In this document: in pieces, positions 7,345-16,530 of the stretch | Position numbering within the stretch: position 1 is the stretch's first letter | Layout of the letters: the number at the start of each line of letters is the position of its first letter | Assembly: GCF_005222485.1 (NCBI RefSeq) | Contig: NZ_CP029078.1 | Span: 7,441,501-7,505,500 of the forward strand | Origin: Streptomyces griseoviridis | GTDB taxonomy: Bacteria > Actinomycetota > Actinomycetes > Streptomycetales > Streptomycetaceae | Direction: 5' to 3' | Length of the DNA stretch: 64,000 bases | Translations under genes and position numbers: made by a program | The notes under the pieces: generated by a model | The model's input: only the letters and a program-made list of their open reading frames with translations | Told to the model about the DNA's origin: nothing | Database searches by the model: none

Positions 7345-9204
7345 TCAGGCCCGGTAGAGGGCGTCCACCTCGGCGGCGTAGGCGGTCTCGATCGCCTTCC
7401 GCTTCAGCTTCAACGACGGGGTGAGCAGGCCGTGTTCCTCGGTGAACGGCTGCGCGAGGATGCGGAAGGTGCGGATCGACTCGGCCTGCGACACCAGGGT
7501 GTTCGCCGCGACCACCGCCCGCCGCACCTCCGCCTCCAGATCGGCGTCCCGCACCAGCTCGGCCGGTGACAGCCGGGGTTTCACCCGCATCGCCAGCCAG
7601 TGGTCGATCGCCTCGTGGTCCAGGGTGATGAGCGCGGCGATGTAGGGGCGGTCGTTGCCGACCACGATGCACTGGTTGACCAGCGGATGGTCCCTGACCC
7701 GCTCCTCCAGGACACCGGGCGACACGCTCTTGCCGCCCGACGTCACCAGGATCTCCTTCTTGCGCCCGGTGATGGTCAGATAGCCGTCCTCGTCGAGGGA
7801 GCCGAGGTCGCCGGTGGCCAGCCAGCCGTCGTGCAGGGTGCCGTCCGTGGCCTTCTGGTTGTTGAGGTAGCCCTGGAAGACGTTCGGGCCGTTCAGCCAG
7901 ATCTCCCCGTCGTCCGCGATGTGCACCGTCACGCCCGGGATGGGCTGGCCGACCGTGCCGTAGCGGGTGCGCTCGGGCGGGTTGGCGGTGGCCGCCGCCG
8001 TCGACTCGGTGAGGCCGTAGCCCTCGTAGATCTGGACGCCCGCGCCCGCGAAGAACAGCCCCAGCCTGCGGTCCATCGCGGAGCCGCCCGACATCGCGTT
8101 GCGGATCCGGCCGCCCATCGCCGCCCGCACCTTGGCGTAGACGAGCTTGTCGAACAGCTGGTGCTGCACGCGCAGTCCGGCCGAGGGCCCCGGACCGAGC
8201 CCCCACGCCCTGGCCTCCATCGCGTCCGCGTACTTCACCGCGATGTCGACGGCCCTCTCGAAAGGACCGGCCTTGCCGTCCTTCTCGGCCTTCCTGCGCG
8301 CCGAGTTGTAGACCTTCTCGAAGATGTACGGCACGGCGAGGATGAACGTCGGCCGGAACGCGGCCAGATCGGGCAGCAGGGCCGCCGCGTTGAGCTGCGG
8401 CTGATGCCCGAAACGCACCCCGCCGCGGATCGCCGCGACCTGAACCATCCGCCCGAAGACATGGGCCAGCGGCAGGAACAGCAGCGTCGACGCCTCGTCG
8501 CCCTTGCGGGAGTGGAACACCGTCTCCCACCCCTCGATGACGGTGTCCGCCTCCCACATGAAGCTGCCGTGGGTGATGACACAGCCCTTGGGGCGTCCCG
8601 TGGTGCCGGACGTGTAGATGACCGTCGCCGTGGAGTCGGGGGTGACCGCCTGCCGGTGCCGGTGCACCACCTCGTCGTCCAGGGACGCGCCGGCGTCGTA
8701 CAGCTCCTGCACCGCGCCGGTGTCCAACTGCCAGAGCCTGCGCAGCCGGGGGAGCCGGTCGATGACGGTGGCGATCGTCATCGCGTGGTCCTCGTGCTCG
8801 ACGATCGCCGCCGTGCACTCCGCGTCGTACAGCATCCAGAAGCACTGCTCGGCCGACGAGGTCGGGTAGACCGGCACCACCTGGGCGCCGATCGTCCACA
8901 GCGCGTAGTCGAAGAGGGTCCACTCGTAGCGGGTGCGGGACATGATGGCGACCCGGTCGCCGAACCTGACGCCCTGGGCCAGCATGCCCTTGGCGAGGGC
9001 GAGGACCTCGTCGCGGAACTCCGCCGCGGTGACCTCCCGCCAACGGCCGCGCTCGTCCTTGCGGCCGAGCGAGATGTGCCGCGGATCGTCCTGGGCGCGC
9101 TCGAAGACGACGTCGGCCAGGCCGCCCACCGGCGGTGCCGAAGCCAACGGAGGGTTGGTGAACTCGAGCAAACCCGCTCCCCGCCTTTTGGTGACGCTCC
9201 GCAC
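7345..9204 (-). CDS. fadD: long-chain fatty acid-CoA ligase (AMP-forming)
   Basis: The protein has 619 residues with a GTG start at 9204. The adenylate-forming core shows TVIYTSGTTGRPKG (P-loop), YEGYGLTESTAAAT (motif A5), GEIWLNGPNVFQGYLN and LATGDLGSLDEDGYLTITGRKKE (A7/A8). A C-terminal region with SLKLKRKAIE supplies the catalytic Lys area. Length and the large insert around residues 230-330 match the FadD15/LACS type rather than acetyl-CoA synthetase. It activates fatty acids for beta-oxidation or lipid synthesis. A palindrome at 9344-9357, 140 bp upstream, may be its operator. Confidence 0.88.
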   Translation of the reverse strand: MRSVTKRRGAGLLEFTNPPLASAPPVGGLADVVFERAQDDPRHISLGRKDERGRWREVTAAEFRDEVLALAKGMLAQGVRFGDRVAIMSRTRYEWTLFDYALWTIGAQVVPVYPTSSAEQCFWMLYDAECTAAIVEHEDHAMTIATVIDRLPRLRRLWQLDTGAVQELYDAGASLDDEVVHRHRQAVTPDSTATVIYTSGTTGRPKGCVITHGSFMWEADTVIEGWETVFHSRKGDEASTLLFLPLAHVFGRMVQVAAIRGGVRFGHQPQLNAAALLPDLAAFRPTFILAVPYIFEKVYNSARRKAEKDGKAGPFERAVDIAVKYADAMEARAWGLGPGPSAGLRVQHQLFDKLVYAKVRAAMGGRIRNAMSGGSAMDRRLGLFFAGAGVQIYEGYGLTESTAAATANPPERTRYGTVGQPIPGVTVHIADDGEIWLNGPNVFQGYLNNQKATDGTLHDGWLATGDLGSLDEDGYLTITGRKKEILVTSGGKSVSPGVLEERVRDHPLVNQCIVVGNDRPYIAALITLDHEAIDHWLAMRVKPRLSPAELVRDADLEAEVRRAVVAANTLVSQAESIRTFRILAQPFTEEHGLLTPSLKLKRKAIETAYAAEVDALYRA

Positions 9205-9343
9205 AGCGCCGTGAAAGCTACCCCACCCGAGGAGGGCGCGGGAGGGGGTGCGACGGCGGACGGTGCCCGCTCCGCCGCCCGCCGGCGGCGGAAAATACCC
9301 TCACAAGGGGAAGGGTCGGACAGAAAACTGACGGAGGAGTAAG

Positions 9344-9357
9344 TTTCGGTACCGTAA
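9344..9357. promoter_or_regulatory. palindrome upstream of the acyl-CoA ligase gene
   Basis: TTTCGGTACCGTAA contains the perfect 8-bp palindrome CGGTACCG (9347-9354), and the arms extend with one mismatched pair. It lies in the gap between the acyl-CoA ligase start and the end of the MFS gene. TetR-type fatty-acid regulators bind sites of this size, but the assignment is only inferred. Confidence 0.4.
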
Positions 9358-9400
9358 TCTCCACCGAATCTGTACGACCCGGCGAACCCCCTCGGAACGG

Positions 9401-10900
9401 TCATCCCCGGGGCGCCGCGACCCCCTCCCCGACCGGCCCCGCGACCGGCTCCGACACCGTCGCGCGAGCCGCCGCGGATGGCCTGACCAGGGCGATCACC
9501 AGCACCCCCGCGACCGTCGCCGTCACCCCCGCGACCACCGCCGCGGTGTCCAGACCGGCGGCGAACGCCGACCGCAGCGCCTGCTCGGGGAAGGCCCCGC
9601 GCAGCGCCCCCGCCGCCCCGCCCGCGAGCGCGTGCGCCGCGTCGCGCGGCAACGTCTCGCCCATACGGTGCGTGACGACGGTGCCGTAGCCGGCGATGCC
9701 CAGCGCGTACCCCAGCTGCCGGAACGTGTTCACCGCGCCGCCCGCCATACCGGCCCGCTGCGGCTCCACCGACGCCAGCGCGGCGCCCGCGATGCCCGGC
9801 GTCACCAGACCGGTGCCGACACCGACCAGGATCAGCCCGGGGGCCAGCGCCGACGCCGTCGAACCGGCGTCGAGGCCCGTCATGCCGAACTGCCCCGCGC
9901 CGATCAGCAGCAGCCCGCCGCCCACCGTGATCCCGGCGGGCACCCCGTGCAGCAGCCGGCCGCCCACCGCCGCGACCACGAACGCCGAGAGCGACATCCA
10001 CACGAACGCGAGGCCGCCGCGCACCGGGCTCATCCCGAGCACCGTCTGGAGCCAGATCGAGTCGTACGCCATCAGGCTGAACGCCGCCGCGTTGAAGGCG
10101 AGCGCGCCCACCATCACACCCGAGAACGCCGGCTTCAGGAACAGCCGGGGGTCGAGCAGCGGGTCACGCACCCGCCGTTCGACGGCCACGAACGCGGCCA
10201 GCGCGGCGAGGGCCACCGCGAAGGTGGCGAGGGTGCCGACCGCGCCCCAGCCGTGCGCCCCGGCCCGCACCGCGCCATAGGTCAGCGCGGCGGCGAAGGC
10301 CGCGAACGTCACCGTGCCCGTCCAGTCCAGGCGCCGCTCCCGCGCGCCGTGCGACTCCGGCACCACCCGCACCGTCAGCCACACCGCCACCACGCTCACC
10401 GGTAGATTCACATAGAAGATCCACCGCCACCCCGGTCCCTCCGTCAACAGCCCGCCCAGCACGGGACCGACCGCCGCGGCGGCGCCGCTCACCGCACCCC
10501 ACACCCCGAGCGCCACCGACCGCTGCCGCCCCCGGTACAGCGAGCCGAGCAGCGGCAGCGTCGTCGCGAACATCGCCGCGGCCCCGAGCCCCTGGAGCCC
10601 GCGCGCCGCGACCAGCATCCCCGGCCCGCTCGCCGCCCCGCACAGCAGCGACGCCGTCGCGAACACCGCGATCCCCACCAGGTGCACCCGCCGCCGCCCC
10701 AGCACATCGGCCGCCGCGCCCACCCCGAGCAGCAGCGCGGCCAGCGCCAGCGCGTACCCGTCCATCACCCACTGGAGGTCGCTGAGCGACGCGTGCAGCG
10801 ACCTCGCCATGTCCGGCAACGCCACCACCGCGATCGTCACGTCGAGCAGCAGCATGAACGTGCCGAGACAGACCGCGGTGAGCGGCCCCCATGTACGCAT
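9401..10900 (-). CDS. MFS exporter, DHA2 family (14 TM drug/H+ antiporter type)
   Basis: The protein has 499 residues. The ATG at 10900 (MRTWGPLTAV) is chosen because the first membrane helix starts there; the 61 in-frame codons upstream overlap the divergent regulator and are not hydrophobic. Visible DHA2 motifs are LDVTIAVVALPDMARSLHASLSDLQWVMDGYALALAALLL in TM1-2, LGRRRVHLVG (motif A), and GPVLGGLLTEGPGWRWIFYVNLP (motif C). About 14 hydrophobic segments fit. It probably exports a toxic compound or antibiotic. A double-length Lrp/AsnC regulator is divergent with a 118-bp gap and probably controls it. Confidence 0.88.
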   Translation of the reverse strand: MRTWGPLTAVCLGTFMLLLDVTIAVVALPDMARSLHASLSDLQWVMDGYALALAALLLGVGAAADVLGRRRVHLVGIAVFATASLLCGAASGPGMLVAARGLQGLGAAAMFATTLPLLGSLYRGRQRSVALGVWGAVSGAAAAVGPVLGGLLTEGPGWRWIFYVNLPVSVVAVWLTVRVVPESHGARERRLDWTGTVTFAAFAAALTYGAVRAGAHGWGAVGTLATFAVALAALAAFVAVERRVRDPLLDPRLFLKPAFSGVMVGALAFNAAAFSLMAYDSIWLQTVLGMSPVRGGLAFVWMSLSAFVVAAVGGRLLHGVPAGITVGGGLLLIGAGQFGMTGLDAGSTASALAPGLILVGVGTGLVTPGIAGAALASVEPQRAGMAGGAVNTFRQLGYALGIAGYGTVVTHRMGETLPRDAAHALAGGAAGALRGAFPEQALRSAFAAGLDTAAVVAGVTATVAGVLVIALVRPSAAARATVSEPVAGPVGEGVAAPRG

Positions 10901-11018
10901 TCCTTCGTTCCCCTCACTCGTCCGGACGATTCCGGCCGGCTCCGTACGATGGGCGGGACACGGCCGATCACAGGGGAGACCGGCGGCCGGTCGACGGAAT
11001 CCGACGGGAGCTGCCGGT

Positions 11019-12014
11019 ATGGGGATGGAATCCACCACGTTCGACGAGCTCGACCGCCGGCTGCTCGCCGGGCTCGAGACCAACGGGCGGGCCTCCTTCA
11101 GCCGGCTCGGCGCGGTGCTCGGCGTCTCCGACCAGACCGTCGCCCGCCGCTACCGCAGGCTCAGCGCCGAGGGCGGCCTGCGCATCGTCGCCCTCCGCGA
11201 CGCCGAGGCGCTCGGCCAGGACGAGTGGACCCTGCGCCTGCGCTGCGTCCCCGACAGCGCCGTCACCATCGCCGAAGCCCTCGCCAAACGGCCCGACACC
11301 AGCTGGATCGGCATCGCCTCCGGCGGCACCGAGATCATCTGCGGCACCCGGCCGCGCACCCCGGGCGACCGCGACGACCTGCTCCTCGGCAAACTGCCGC
11401 GCACCCCGCGCCTGATGGAGATCCGCGCCCACCAACTCCTGCACCGCTTCTACGGCGGCCCGGCCGGCTGGCTGCGCAAGCTCCACGCGCTCACCCCCGA
11501 CGAGACGGCCGCGCTCCGCCCCGACCCGGTGCCCGACCCGGGACCCGCCCGCCTCACCCCCGAGGACGAGCCGCTGCTCGCCGTCCTGCAACGCGACGGC
11601 CGCGCCACCTACCCCGAGCTGCAACGCGCCACCGGCCGCTCCGAGTCCGCCGTCAAACGCCGCCTCGCCACCCTGCTCGCCTCCGGCGCGATCTACCTCG
11701 ACGCCGAGTGGGACCCGGAGATCGTCGGCCGCCCGATCTCCGCCGTCCTGTGGCTGACGACGACACCGGCGGCCCTGCACGAGGTCGGCGAGGCCATGGC
11801 CGGGCACAGCCCGATCGCCCACGTCTCCGCCACCGCGGGCCCCACCAACCTGATCGCCACGGCCCTCGTCGCCAGCACCGCCGACCTGTACGCCTACCTC
11901 AGCGGCCCCCTGGGCGCCCTCCCCGGCATCCAGCACGTGGAGGCGACCCCGTTCCTGCGCCGCGTCAAACAGATCACCTACCGCACGACCCGGCAGGGCG
12001 CGTCCGCGAACTAG
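11019..12014 (+). CDS. double-length Lrp/AsnC family regulator
   Basis: The protein has 331 residues. The ATG at 11019 follows GGGAG (11006-11010). It has two AsnC-type modules in tandem: a helix-turn-helix near 5-55 (LDRRLLAGLETNGRASFSRLGAVLGVSDQTVARRYRRL in outline), an effector-like region, a second HTH near 185-235 (EPLLAVLQRDGRATYPELQRATGRSESAVKRRL in outline) and a second RAM-like region. Ordinary Lrp proteins are about 150 residues, so this is a fused duplicate, a known actinobacterial form. It is divergent from the DHA2 exporter and probably regulates it, perhaps in response to an amino acid or the exported compound. Confidence 0.88.
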   Translation: MGMESTTFDELDRRLLAGLETNGRASFSRLGAVLGVSDQTVARRYRRLSAEGGLRIVALRDAEALGQDEWTLRLRCVPDSAVTIAEALAKRPDTSWIGIASGGTEIICGTRPRTPGDRDDLLLGKLPRTPRLMEIRAHQLLHRFYGGPAGWLRKLHALTPDETAALRPDPVPDPGPARLTPEDEPLLAVLQRDGRATYPELQRATGRSESAVKRRLATLLASGAIYLDAEWDPEIVGRPISAVLWLTTTPAALHEVGEAMAGHSPIAHVSATAGPTNLIATALVASTADLYAYLSGPLGALPGIQHVEATPFLRRVKQITYRTTRQGASAN

Positions 12015-12026
12015 GGCTTCGAGCCC
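12014..12026. terminator. short hairpin between convergent genes
   Basis: GGGCT-TCG-AGCCC forms a 5-bp stem overlapping the TAG stop of the Lrp gene, followed by a T/C-rich stretch, just before the LysR gene stop. It is weak and may be only a partial terminator. Confidence 0.35.
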
Positions 12027-12034
12027 GATTCCTC

Positions 12035-12907
12035 TCAGTCGCCGCGTCTGCGCTGGAGGCGGTCGCCGCCGCCCAGGATCGCCTCCGCGAGGGCGTCGGC
12101 CGCGCCCTGGGCGGCGGCGCGGCGACGGCCGTGCACCAGGACGAAGTCGACGCGGCCGAGCTCCGGCAGGCCGAACCGGTCCGGGACCCGGACCAGCCCC
12201 GGCGGGACGAGACCGCGGGAGTGCGCCATCACGCCGAGCCCGGCCCGCGCCGCCGCGATCAGGCCGTTGAGGCTGCCGCTCGTGCAGGCGATCCGCCACG
12301 CGCGGCCCTGCCGTTCCAGGGCTTCGAGGGCGAGGGCGCGGGTGATGCCGGGCGGCGGGTAGACGATCAGCGGAACCGGTCTCTCCGGATCGAGCCGCAG
12401 CCGCTCCGCGCCGATCCACACCAGGTCGTCGTGCCAGACCAGCTCACCGCGCGGGTCCTCGGCCCGCCACTTGGCCAGCACCAGATCCAGTTTGCCCGCC
12501 GCCAACTGCTCGTGCAGCGTCCCCGACAGCTCGACCGTCAGCTCCAGGTCGACCTCCGGATGGTCGTGCCTGAACCCCTCCAGGATCTCCGGCAGCCGGG
12601 TCAGCACGAAGTCCTCCGAGGCGCCGAACCGCAGCCTGCCGCGCAGCCGCGTCCCGGTGAAGAACGCCGTCGCCTGCTCGTGCACCTCAAGGAGCCGGCG
12701 CGCGAACCCGAGCATCGCCTCGCCGTCCTCGGTCAGCTCCACGGAGTGCGTGTCCCGGGTGAACAGCTGCCGCCCGGTGGCGTCCTCCAGCCGTCGCACA
12801 TGCTGGCTCACCGTCGACTGCCGCAGCCCGAGCCGCCGCGCGGCCTGCGTGAAGCTCAACGTCTGCGCCACCGCGAGGAACGTCCGCAGGTGAGAGGGGT
12901 CGTACAT
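12035..12907 (-). CDS. LysR family transcriptional regulator
   Basis: The protein has 290 residues. The ATG at 12907 is chosen because the LysR fold starts there (MYDPSHLRTFLAVAQTLSFTQAARRLGLRQSTVSQHVRRLE in outline); an in-frame start at 12937 would add ten residues. The winged HTH covers residues 1-60 and the substrate-binding domain about 90-290. It is divergent from the SBF-type transporter gene (183-bp gap), the classic LysR arrangement, so it probably activates that transporter in response to its substrate. Confidence 0.88.
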   Translation of the reverse strand: MYDPSHLRTFLAVAQTLSFTQAARRLGLRQSTVSQHVRRLEDATGRQLFTRDTHSVELTEDGEAMLGFARRLLEVHEQATAFFTGTRLRGRLRFGASEDFVLTRLPEILEGFRHDHPEVDLELTVELSGTLHEQLAAGKLDLVLAKWRAEDPRGELVWHDDLVWIGAERLRLDPERPVPLIVYPPPGITRALALEALERQGRAWRIACTSGSLNGLIAAARAGLGVMAHSRGLVPPGLVRVPDRFGLPELGRVDFVLVHGRRRAAAQGAADALAEAILGGGDRLQRRRGD

Positions 12908-13090
12908 GGGGACACCGTAACCGGTCATCACGAACACCGATGACAGTCAGAGCGGTATGACGGATTCCCGATCAACGACCGGAGGAGGACGATGGCCGGG
13001 GGGCCTCGGCCCCCGCACCGCACATGATCACCCGGGCCCCGGCCCTCGCACCGCCCCTGATCACCGACAGCACACAGCAAGTGGAGCACC

Positions 13091-14137
13091 GTGAAACGCC
13101 TGCGCCGGCCGAGTGGGATGCCGATCGACCCGTACGTCCTGCTGCTGCTCGCGACCGTGGGGCTCGCGGCCCTCCTCCCGGCGCGCGGCGCAGCGGCCGA
13201 CGTCGCCTCGGGCGCCTCCACCGCCGCGATCGCCTTCCTCTTCTTCCTCTACGGAGCCCGCCTCTCCACCCGCGAGGCGGTCGAGGGACTGCGCCACTGG
13301 CGGCTCCACCTCACCGTCCTGGCCTGCACGTTCGTCGTCTTCCCAGTGCTCGGCCTGGCCGCCCGCGGGCTCGTCCCCGTCCTTCTGACCCACCCGCTCT
13401 ACCAGGGCCTGCTCTTCCTCACCCTGGTGCCGTCCACGGTCCAGTCGTCGATCGCCTTCACCTCGATGGCCCGCGGCAACGTCCCCGCCGCGATCTGCGC
13501 GGGCTCCTTCTCCTCCCTCGTCGGCATCGTCGCCACCCCGCTGCTCGCGGCGGCCCTGCTCGGCTCGGGCACCGGCGGCTTCTCCGCCGACTCGCTGGTC
13601 GAGATCGTGCTGCAACTGCTGGTGCCGTTCCTCGCCGGGCAGCTGCTGCGGCGCTGGATCGGCGGCTTCGTCACCCGGCACAAGAAGGTCCTCGGCCTGG
13701 TCGACCGCGGCTCGATCCTGCTGGTCGTCTACACCGCGTTCAGCGAGGGCATGGTCCAGGGCATCTGGCACCAGGTCAGCCCCGTGCGGCTGGGCGGGCT
13801 GCTGGCCGTCGAGGCCGTCCTGCTCGCCGTGATGCTGGCCCTGACCTGGTACGGCGGGAAGGCGATGGGCTTCGGCCGGGAGGACCGGATCGCCCTCCAG
13901 TTCGCCGGCTCCAAGAAGTCCCTCGCCTCCGGGCTGCCCATGGCCAGCGTCCTGTTCGGCGCGCACGCGTCGCTCGCGGTCCTGCCGCTAATGCTGTTCC
14001 ACCAGATGCAGCTGATGGTCTGCGCGGTGATCGCCAAACGCCGCTCCCGCGACCCGCTGGACGGCGAGACGTCCGACAGCCCGCTCCCGACGGAGCCGGC
14101 CCACGCCACGGCGGCCACCGGCCCGACGGGACGGTGA
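13091..14137 (+). CDS. bile acid:sodium symporter (SBF-like) family transporter
   Basis: The protein has 348 residues with a GTG start at 13091 after GTGGAG (13081-13086). Nine or ten hydrophobic segments are visible. Motifs include TAAIAFLFFLYGARLSTREA, LVPSTVQSSIAFTSMARGN (the charged crossover region) and FAGSKKSLASGLPMA, all typical of the SBF_like (YfeH) branch. It carries an organic anion across the membrane, perhaps coupled to sodium. The substrate is unknown. It is divergent from a LysR regulator. Confidence 0.85.
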   Translation: MKRLRRPSGMPIDPYVLLLLATVGLAALLPARGAAADVASGASTAAIAFLFFLYGARLSTREAVEGLRHWRLHLTVLACTFVVFPVLGLAARGLVPVLLTHPLYQGLLFLTLVPSTVQSSIAFTSMARGNVPAAICAGSFSSLVGIVATPLLAAALLGSGTGGFSADSLVEIVLQLLVPFLAGQLLRRWIGGFVTRHKKVLGLVDRGSILLVVYTAFSEGMVQGIWHQVSPVRLGGLLAVEAVLLAVMLALTWYGGKAMGFGREDRIALQFAGSKKSLASGLPMASVLFGAHASLAVLPLMLFHQMQLMVCAVIAKRRSRDPLDGETSDSPLPTEPAHATAATGPTGR

Positions 14138-14196
14138 CGGCGGCGGGCGGACGCTGACCGGCGGGACGGTGACGGCGGCGGGCGGACGTTGACCGG
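14127..14196. repeat. 35-bp tandem duplication across the SBF gene stop
   Basis: Two adjacent 35-bp copies (14127-14161 and 14162-14196) differ at one base (C or T). The first contains the SBF gene stop TGA. It looks like a recent local duplication. Confidence 0.8.
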
Positions 14197-14271
14197 CGGC
14201 GGGCGCGGGCGCGGGCGCGGACAGAGACGGAACCGGAGACGGAGGGCTCCGCTGCTCCGCTACTCCGCCGA

Positions 14272-14322
14272 GGCGGGGCCCCGTCGGCGCAGGGGGCGCT
14301 CCCCGCCGGTCGGGGCCCCGCC
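14272..14322. terminator. hairpin between convergent SBF and fdhD genes
   Basis: Perfect 12-bp arms GGCGGGGCCCCG (14272-14283) and its complement (14311-14322) enclose a 27-nt loop. It lies between the convergent genes and could end both transcripts. Confidence 0.55.
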
Positions 14323-14342
14323 GCCGTGTCGCGGTGGGGCCG

Positions 14343-15188
14343 TCACGCCTGGGCCGCGGTCCGCAGGACGACGCGCTCCTCGCCCGCGTACACGTTCATG
14401 GAGCTGCCCCGCAGGAAACCCACCAGGGTCAGCCCGGTCTCCGTCGCCAGGTCCACCGCGAGCGACGACGGCGCGGAGACCGCCGCGAGGACCGGGATAC
14501 CGGCCATCACGGCCTTCTGCGCCAGCTCGAACGAGGCCCGCCCCGAGACCAGCAGCAGCGCTCGGGACAGCGGCAGCCCGCCGCTCTGCAGCGCCCGCCC
14601 GATCAGCTTGTCGACCGCGTTGTGCCGGCCCACGTCCTCCCGGACGTCGAGCAGCTCGCCCGTCTCGGAGAACAGGGCCGCCGCGTGCAGGCCCCCGGTC
14701 CGGTCGAAGACCCGCTGCGCGGCCCGCAGCCGGTCGGGGAGGCGGGCCAGCAGCTCGGGGTCGACCAGGACCGGGGGAGTGTCGGCGATCGGCCAGCGGG
14801 CCGTCGTGCGCACCGCGTCCAGGCTCGCCTTGCCGCACAGGCCGCAGGACGAGGTGGTGTAGACGTTCCGCTCCAGCGTGATGTCGGGGATCACCACGCC
14901 AGGCGCGGTCCGCACGTCCACCACGTTGTACGAGTTCGATCCGTCGACCGTCGCGCCCGCGCAGTAGACGATGCTCTGGAGGTCGTCGCCCTCCGCGAGC
15001 ACGCCCTCGCTCACCAGGAAGCCCGCGGCCAGCGCGAAGTCGTCGCCCGGTGTGCGCATGGTGATGGCGAGCGGCTTGCCGTTCAGCCTGATCTCCAGCG
15101 GCTCCTCGGCGACCAGGGTGTCCGGGCGGGCCGAGACGGCTCCGTCCCGGATCCGGATCACCTTGCGTCGTTCCGTGACTCGTCCCAT
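14343..15188 (-). CDS. fdhD: formate dehydrogenase accessory sulfurtransferase FdhD
   Basis: The protein has 281 residues. FdhD passes sulfur from a cysteine desulfurase to the molybdenum cofactor so that formate dehydrogenase becomes active. The conserved CxxC is Cys115-Gly-Leu-Cys118 in TTSSCGLCGK. Other FdhD signatures are EEPLEIRLNGKPLAITMRTPGDDFALAAGFL (in outline), FDRTGGLHAAALF, EDVGRHNAVDKLIG and LLVSGRASFELAQKA. No formate dehydrogenase gene is in the window. Its presence fits a cell that oxidises formate, the end product of the oxalate pathway encoded at 46-49 kb. Confidence 0.95.
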   Translation of the reverse strand: MGRVTERRKVIRIRDGAVSARPDTLVAEEPLEIRLNGKPLAITMRTPGDDFALAAGFLVSEGVLAEGDDLQSIVYCAGATVDGSNSYNVVDVRTAPGVVIPDITLERNVYTTSSCGLCGKASLDAVRTTARWPIADTPPVLVDPELLARLPDRLRAAQRVFDRTGGLHAAALFSETGELLDVREDVGRHNAVDKLIGRALQSGGLPLSRALLLVSGRASFELAQKAVMAGIPVLAAVSAPSSLAVDLATETGLTLVGFLRGSSMNVYAGEERVVLRTAAQA

Positions 15189-15274
15189 GTCGCGCCCCAG
15201 TCCCGGTCCTGTACGTGTCGGTGCGGCCCCGTGCGGGCCCCGGCCCGCCGGGCGGCGGGGTGACCCTCACGACG

Positions 15275-16327
15275 TCATTGTCCCGCACGCGGCGGGCGCG
15301 GCGGCGGCCCGCTCCCGGCGGACGCCTCTCGCGCGGCTGCGGGCGCGGGCGCGGGGCCCAGGGCGCCGTGCCGGGCGAGCAGGTCGGTGAGGCCGTGCAC
15401 GGTGCGCAGGGTCGGCACCGGGACGCCGGTGAGCTCGGCCAGTTCGACGACGGCGGCGAGCAGCACGTCGAGTTCGAGCGGCCGGCCGCGCTCCAGGTCC
15501 TGGAGGGTGGAGGTGCGGTGGTCGCCGACCCGCTCGGCACCGGCGATCCGGCGCTCGATCGAGACGCGGACCTCGCAGCCGAGGGCCGCGGCGACGGCGA
15601 GCGTCTCCGCCATCATCGTCTCGATGACCGCGCGGGTGCCGCCGTGCAGGCACATCTGCCGCAGGGTGGCGCGGGTCAGCGCGCTGATCGGGTTGAAGGA
15701 GATGTTGCCGAGCAGCTTGAGCCAGATGTCGTCGCGCAGGTCCGGTTCGACCGGGCACTTCAGACCGCCGGCCCGCATCGCCTCGCCGAACCGCAGGCAG
15801 CGCGCCGAGACGCTCCGGTCGGGCTCACCGACCGAGAACCGGGTGCCTTCCACGTGCCGTACCACGCCCGGCGCTTCGAGTTCGGTGGCCGCGTACACCA
15901 CGCAGCCGACGGCCCGTTCGGGCGCGAGCACCGCGCTGACCGCGCCGTCCGGGTCCACGCTCCGTATCCGGTGGCCGTCGTGCGGGCCGCCGTGCCGGTG
16001 GAAGTACCACCAGGGGATGCCGTTCTGCGCGGCCACCACCGCCGTGCCGTCCCGCAGCAGCGGCTCGATCAACGGCCCGCACGCCGCGTACGCGTGGGCC
16101 TTGAGCCCGAGGAAGACGTAGTCGACCGGGCCGATCTCGGCCGGGTCGTCGGTGGCGTGGACGGCGGCGGTGTGGTCGCCGCGCGGGCTGAGGACCTGGA
16201 CCCCGTGCTGCCTCATGGCCGCCAAGTGCGGTCCACGGGCGATCAGATGGACATCGGCGCCGGCGCGGTGGAGCGCGGCACCGACATAGGCGCCGATCGC
16301 ACCGGCGCCGAGGACTGCGACTCGCAT
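15275..16327 (-). CDS. 2-dehydropantoate 2-reductase (ketopantoate reductase) family protein
   Basis: The protein has 350 residues. The ATG at 16327 (MRVAVLGAGAIGAYVG) is chosen because the nucleotide-binding Rossmann motif GAGAIG begins there and GGAGC precedes it. The N-terminal NADPH domain covers about 1-180 and the C-terminal ApbA_C helical domain about 195-315 (DIWLKLLGNISFNPISALTRAT in outline). It reduces a 2-keto acid; whether it serves pantothenate synthesis or another oxo-acid cannot be told. The OFA transporter gene is divergent, and an operator-like site (16373-16396) sits 46 bp upstream of the start. That site resembles others near the GntR and oxalate genes, which argues for a catabolic role. 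Confidence 0.85.
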   Translation of the reverse strand: MRVAVLGAGAIGAYVGAALHRAGADVHLIARGPHLAAMRQHGVQVLSPRGDHTAAVHATDDPAEIGPVDYVFLGLKAHAYAACGPLIEPLLRDGTAVVAAQNGIPWWYFHRHGGPHDGHRIRSVDPDGAVSAVLAPERAVGCVVYAATELEAPGVVRHVEGTRFSVGEPDRSVSARCLRFGEAMRAGGLKCPVEPDLRDDIWLKLLGNISFNPISALTRATLRQMCLHGGTRAVIETMMAETLAVAAALGCEVRVSIERRIAGAERVGDHRTSTLQDLERGRPLELDVLLAAVVELAELTGVPVPTLRTVHGLTDLLARHGALGPAPAPAAAREASAGSGPPPRPPRAGQ

Positions 16328-16372
16328 ACGGGGAAGCTCCGTTCGGTCGAGGGTACCGAGGAACTGTCGAAC

Positions 16373-16396
16373 GTCGACGAAATACTGTCTACAGTA
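16373..16396. promoter_or_regulatory. operator-like site A (candidate oxalate regulon)
   Basis: GTCGACGAAATACTGT (16373-16388) runs into an inverted repeat TACTGT-CT-ACAGTA (16383-16396). It lies 46 bp upstream of the ketopantoate-reductase-like gene and 135 bp upstream of the OFA transporter gene. Site B at 49433-49456 shares GTCGACGAA followed by TACTGT, and site C at 19216-19247 shares GACGAAA and, in inverse orientation, ACTGTAGAC. The TGT-NN-ACA core fits GntR/FadR-type operators. Confidence 0.55.
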
Positions 16397-16530
16397 GGCG
16401 AGTTGAGGCGACAAGGCCGCTGACCGGAAACCGGTCGGTACGACCGTTCGTCGCGCCCCGCGTACCGTTCGGCGCACCCGGGTGACGAGCGGGTTCTCAA
16501 CTCCCCCCGCGCTGCCTACCGTCCGGGATC

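Noticed and set aside
10682..12943. Plus-strand open frame of 753 codons
   Set aside because: It overlaps the MFS, Lrp and LysR genes in other frames and has Arg/Pro-rich composition without any motif.
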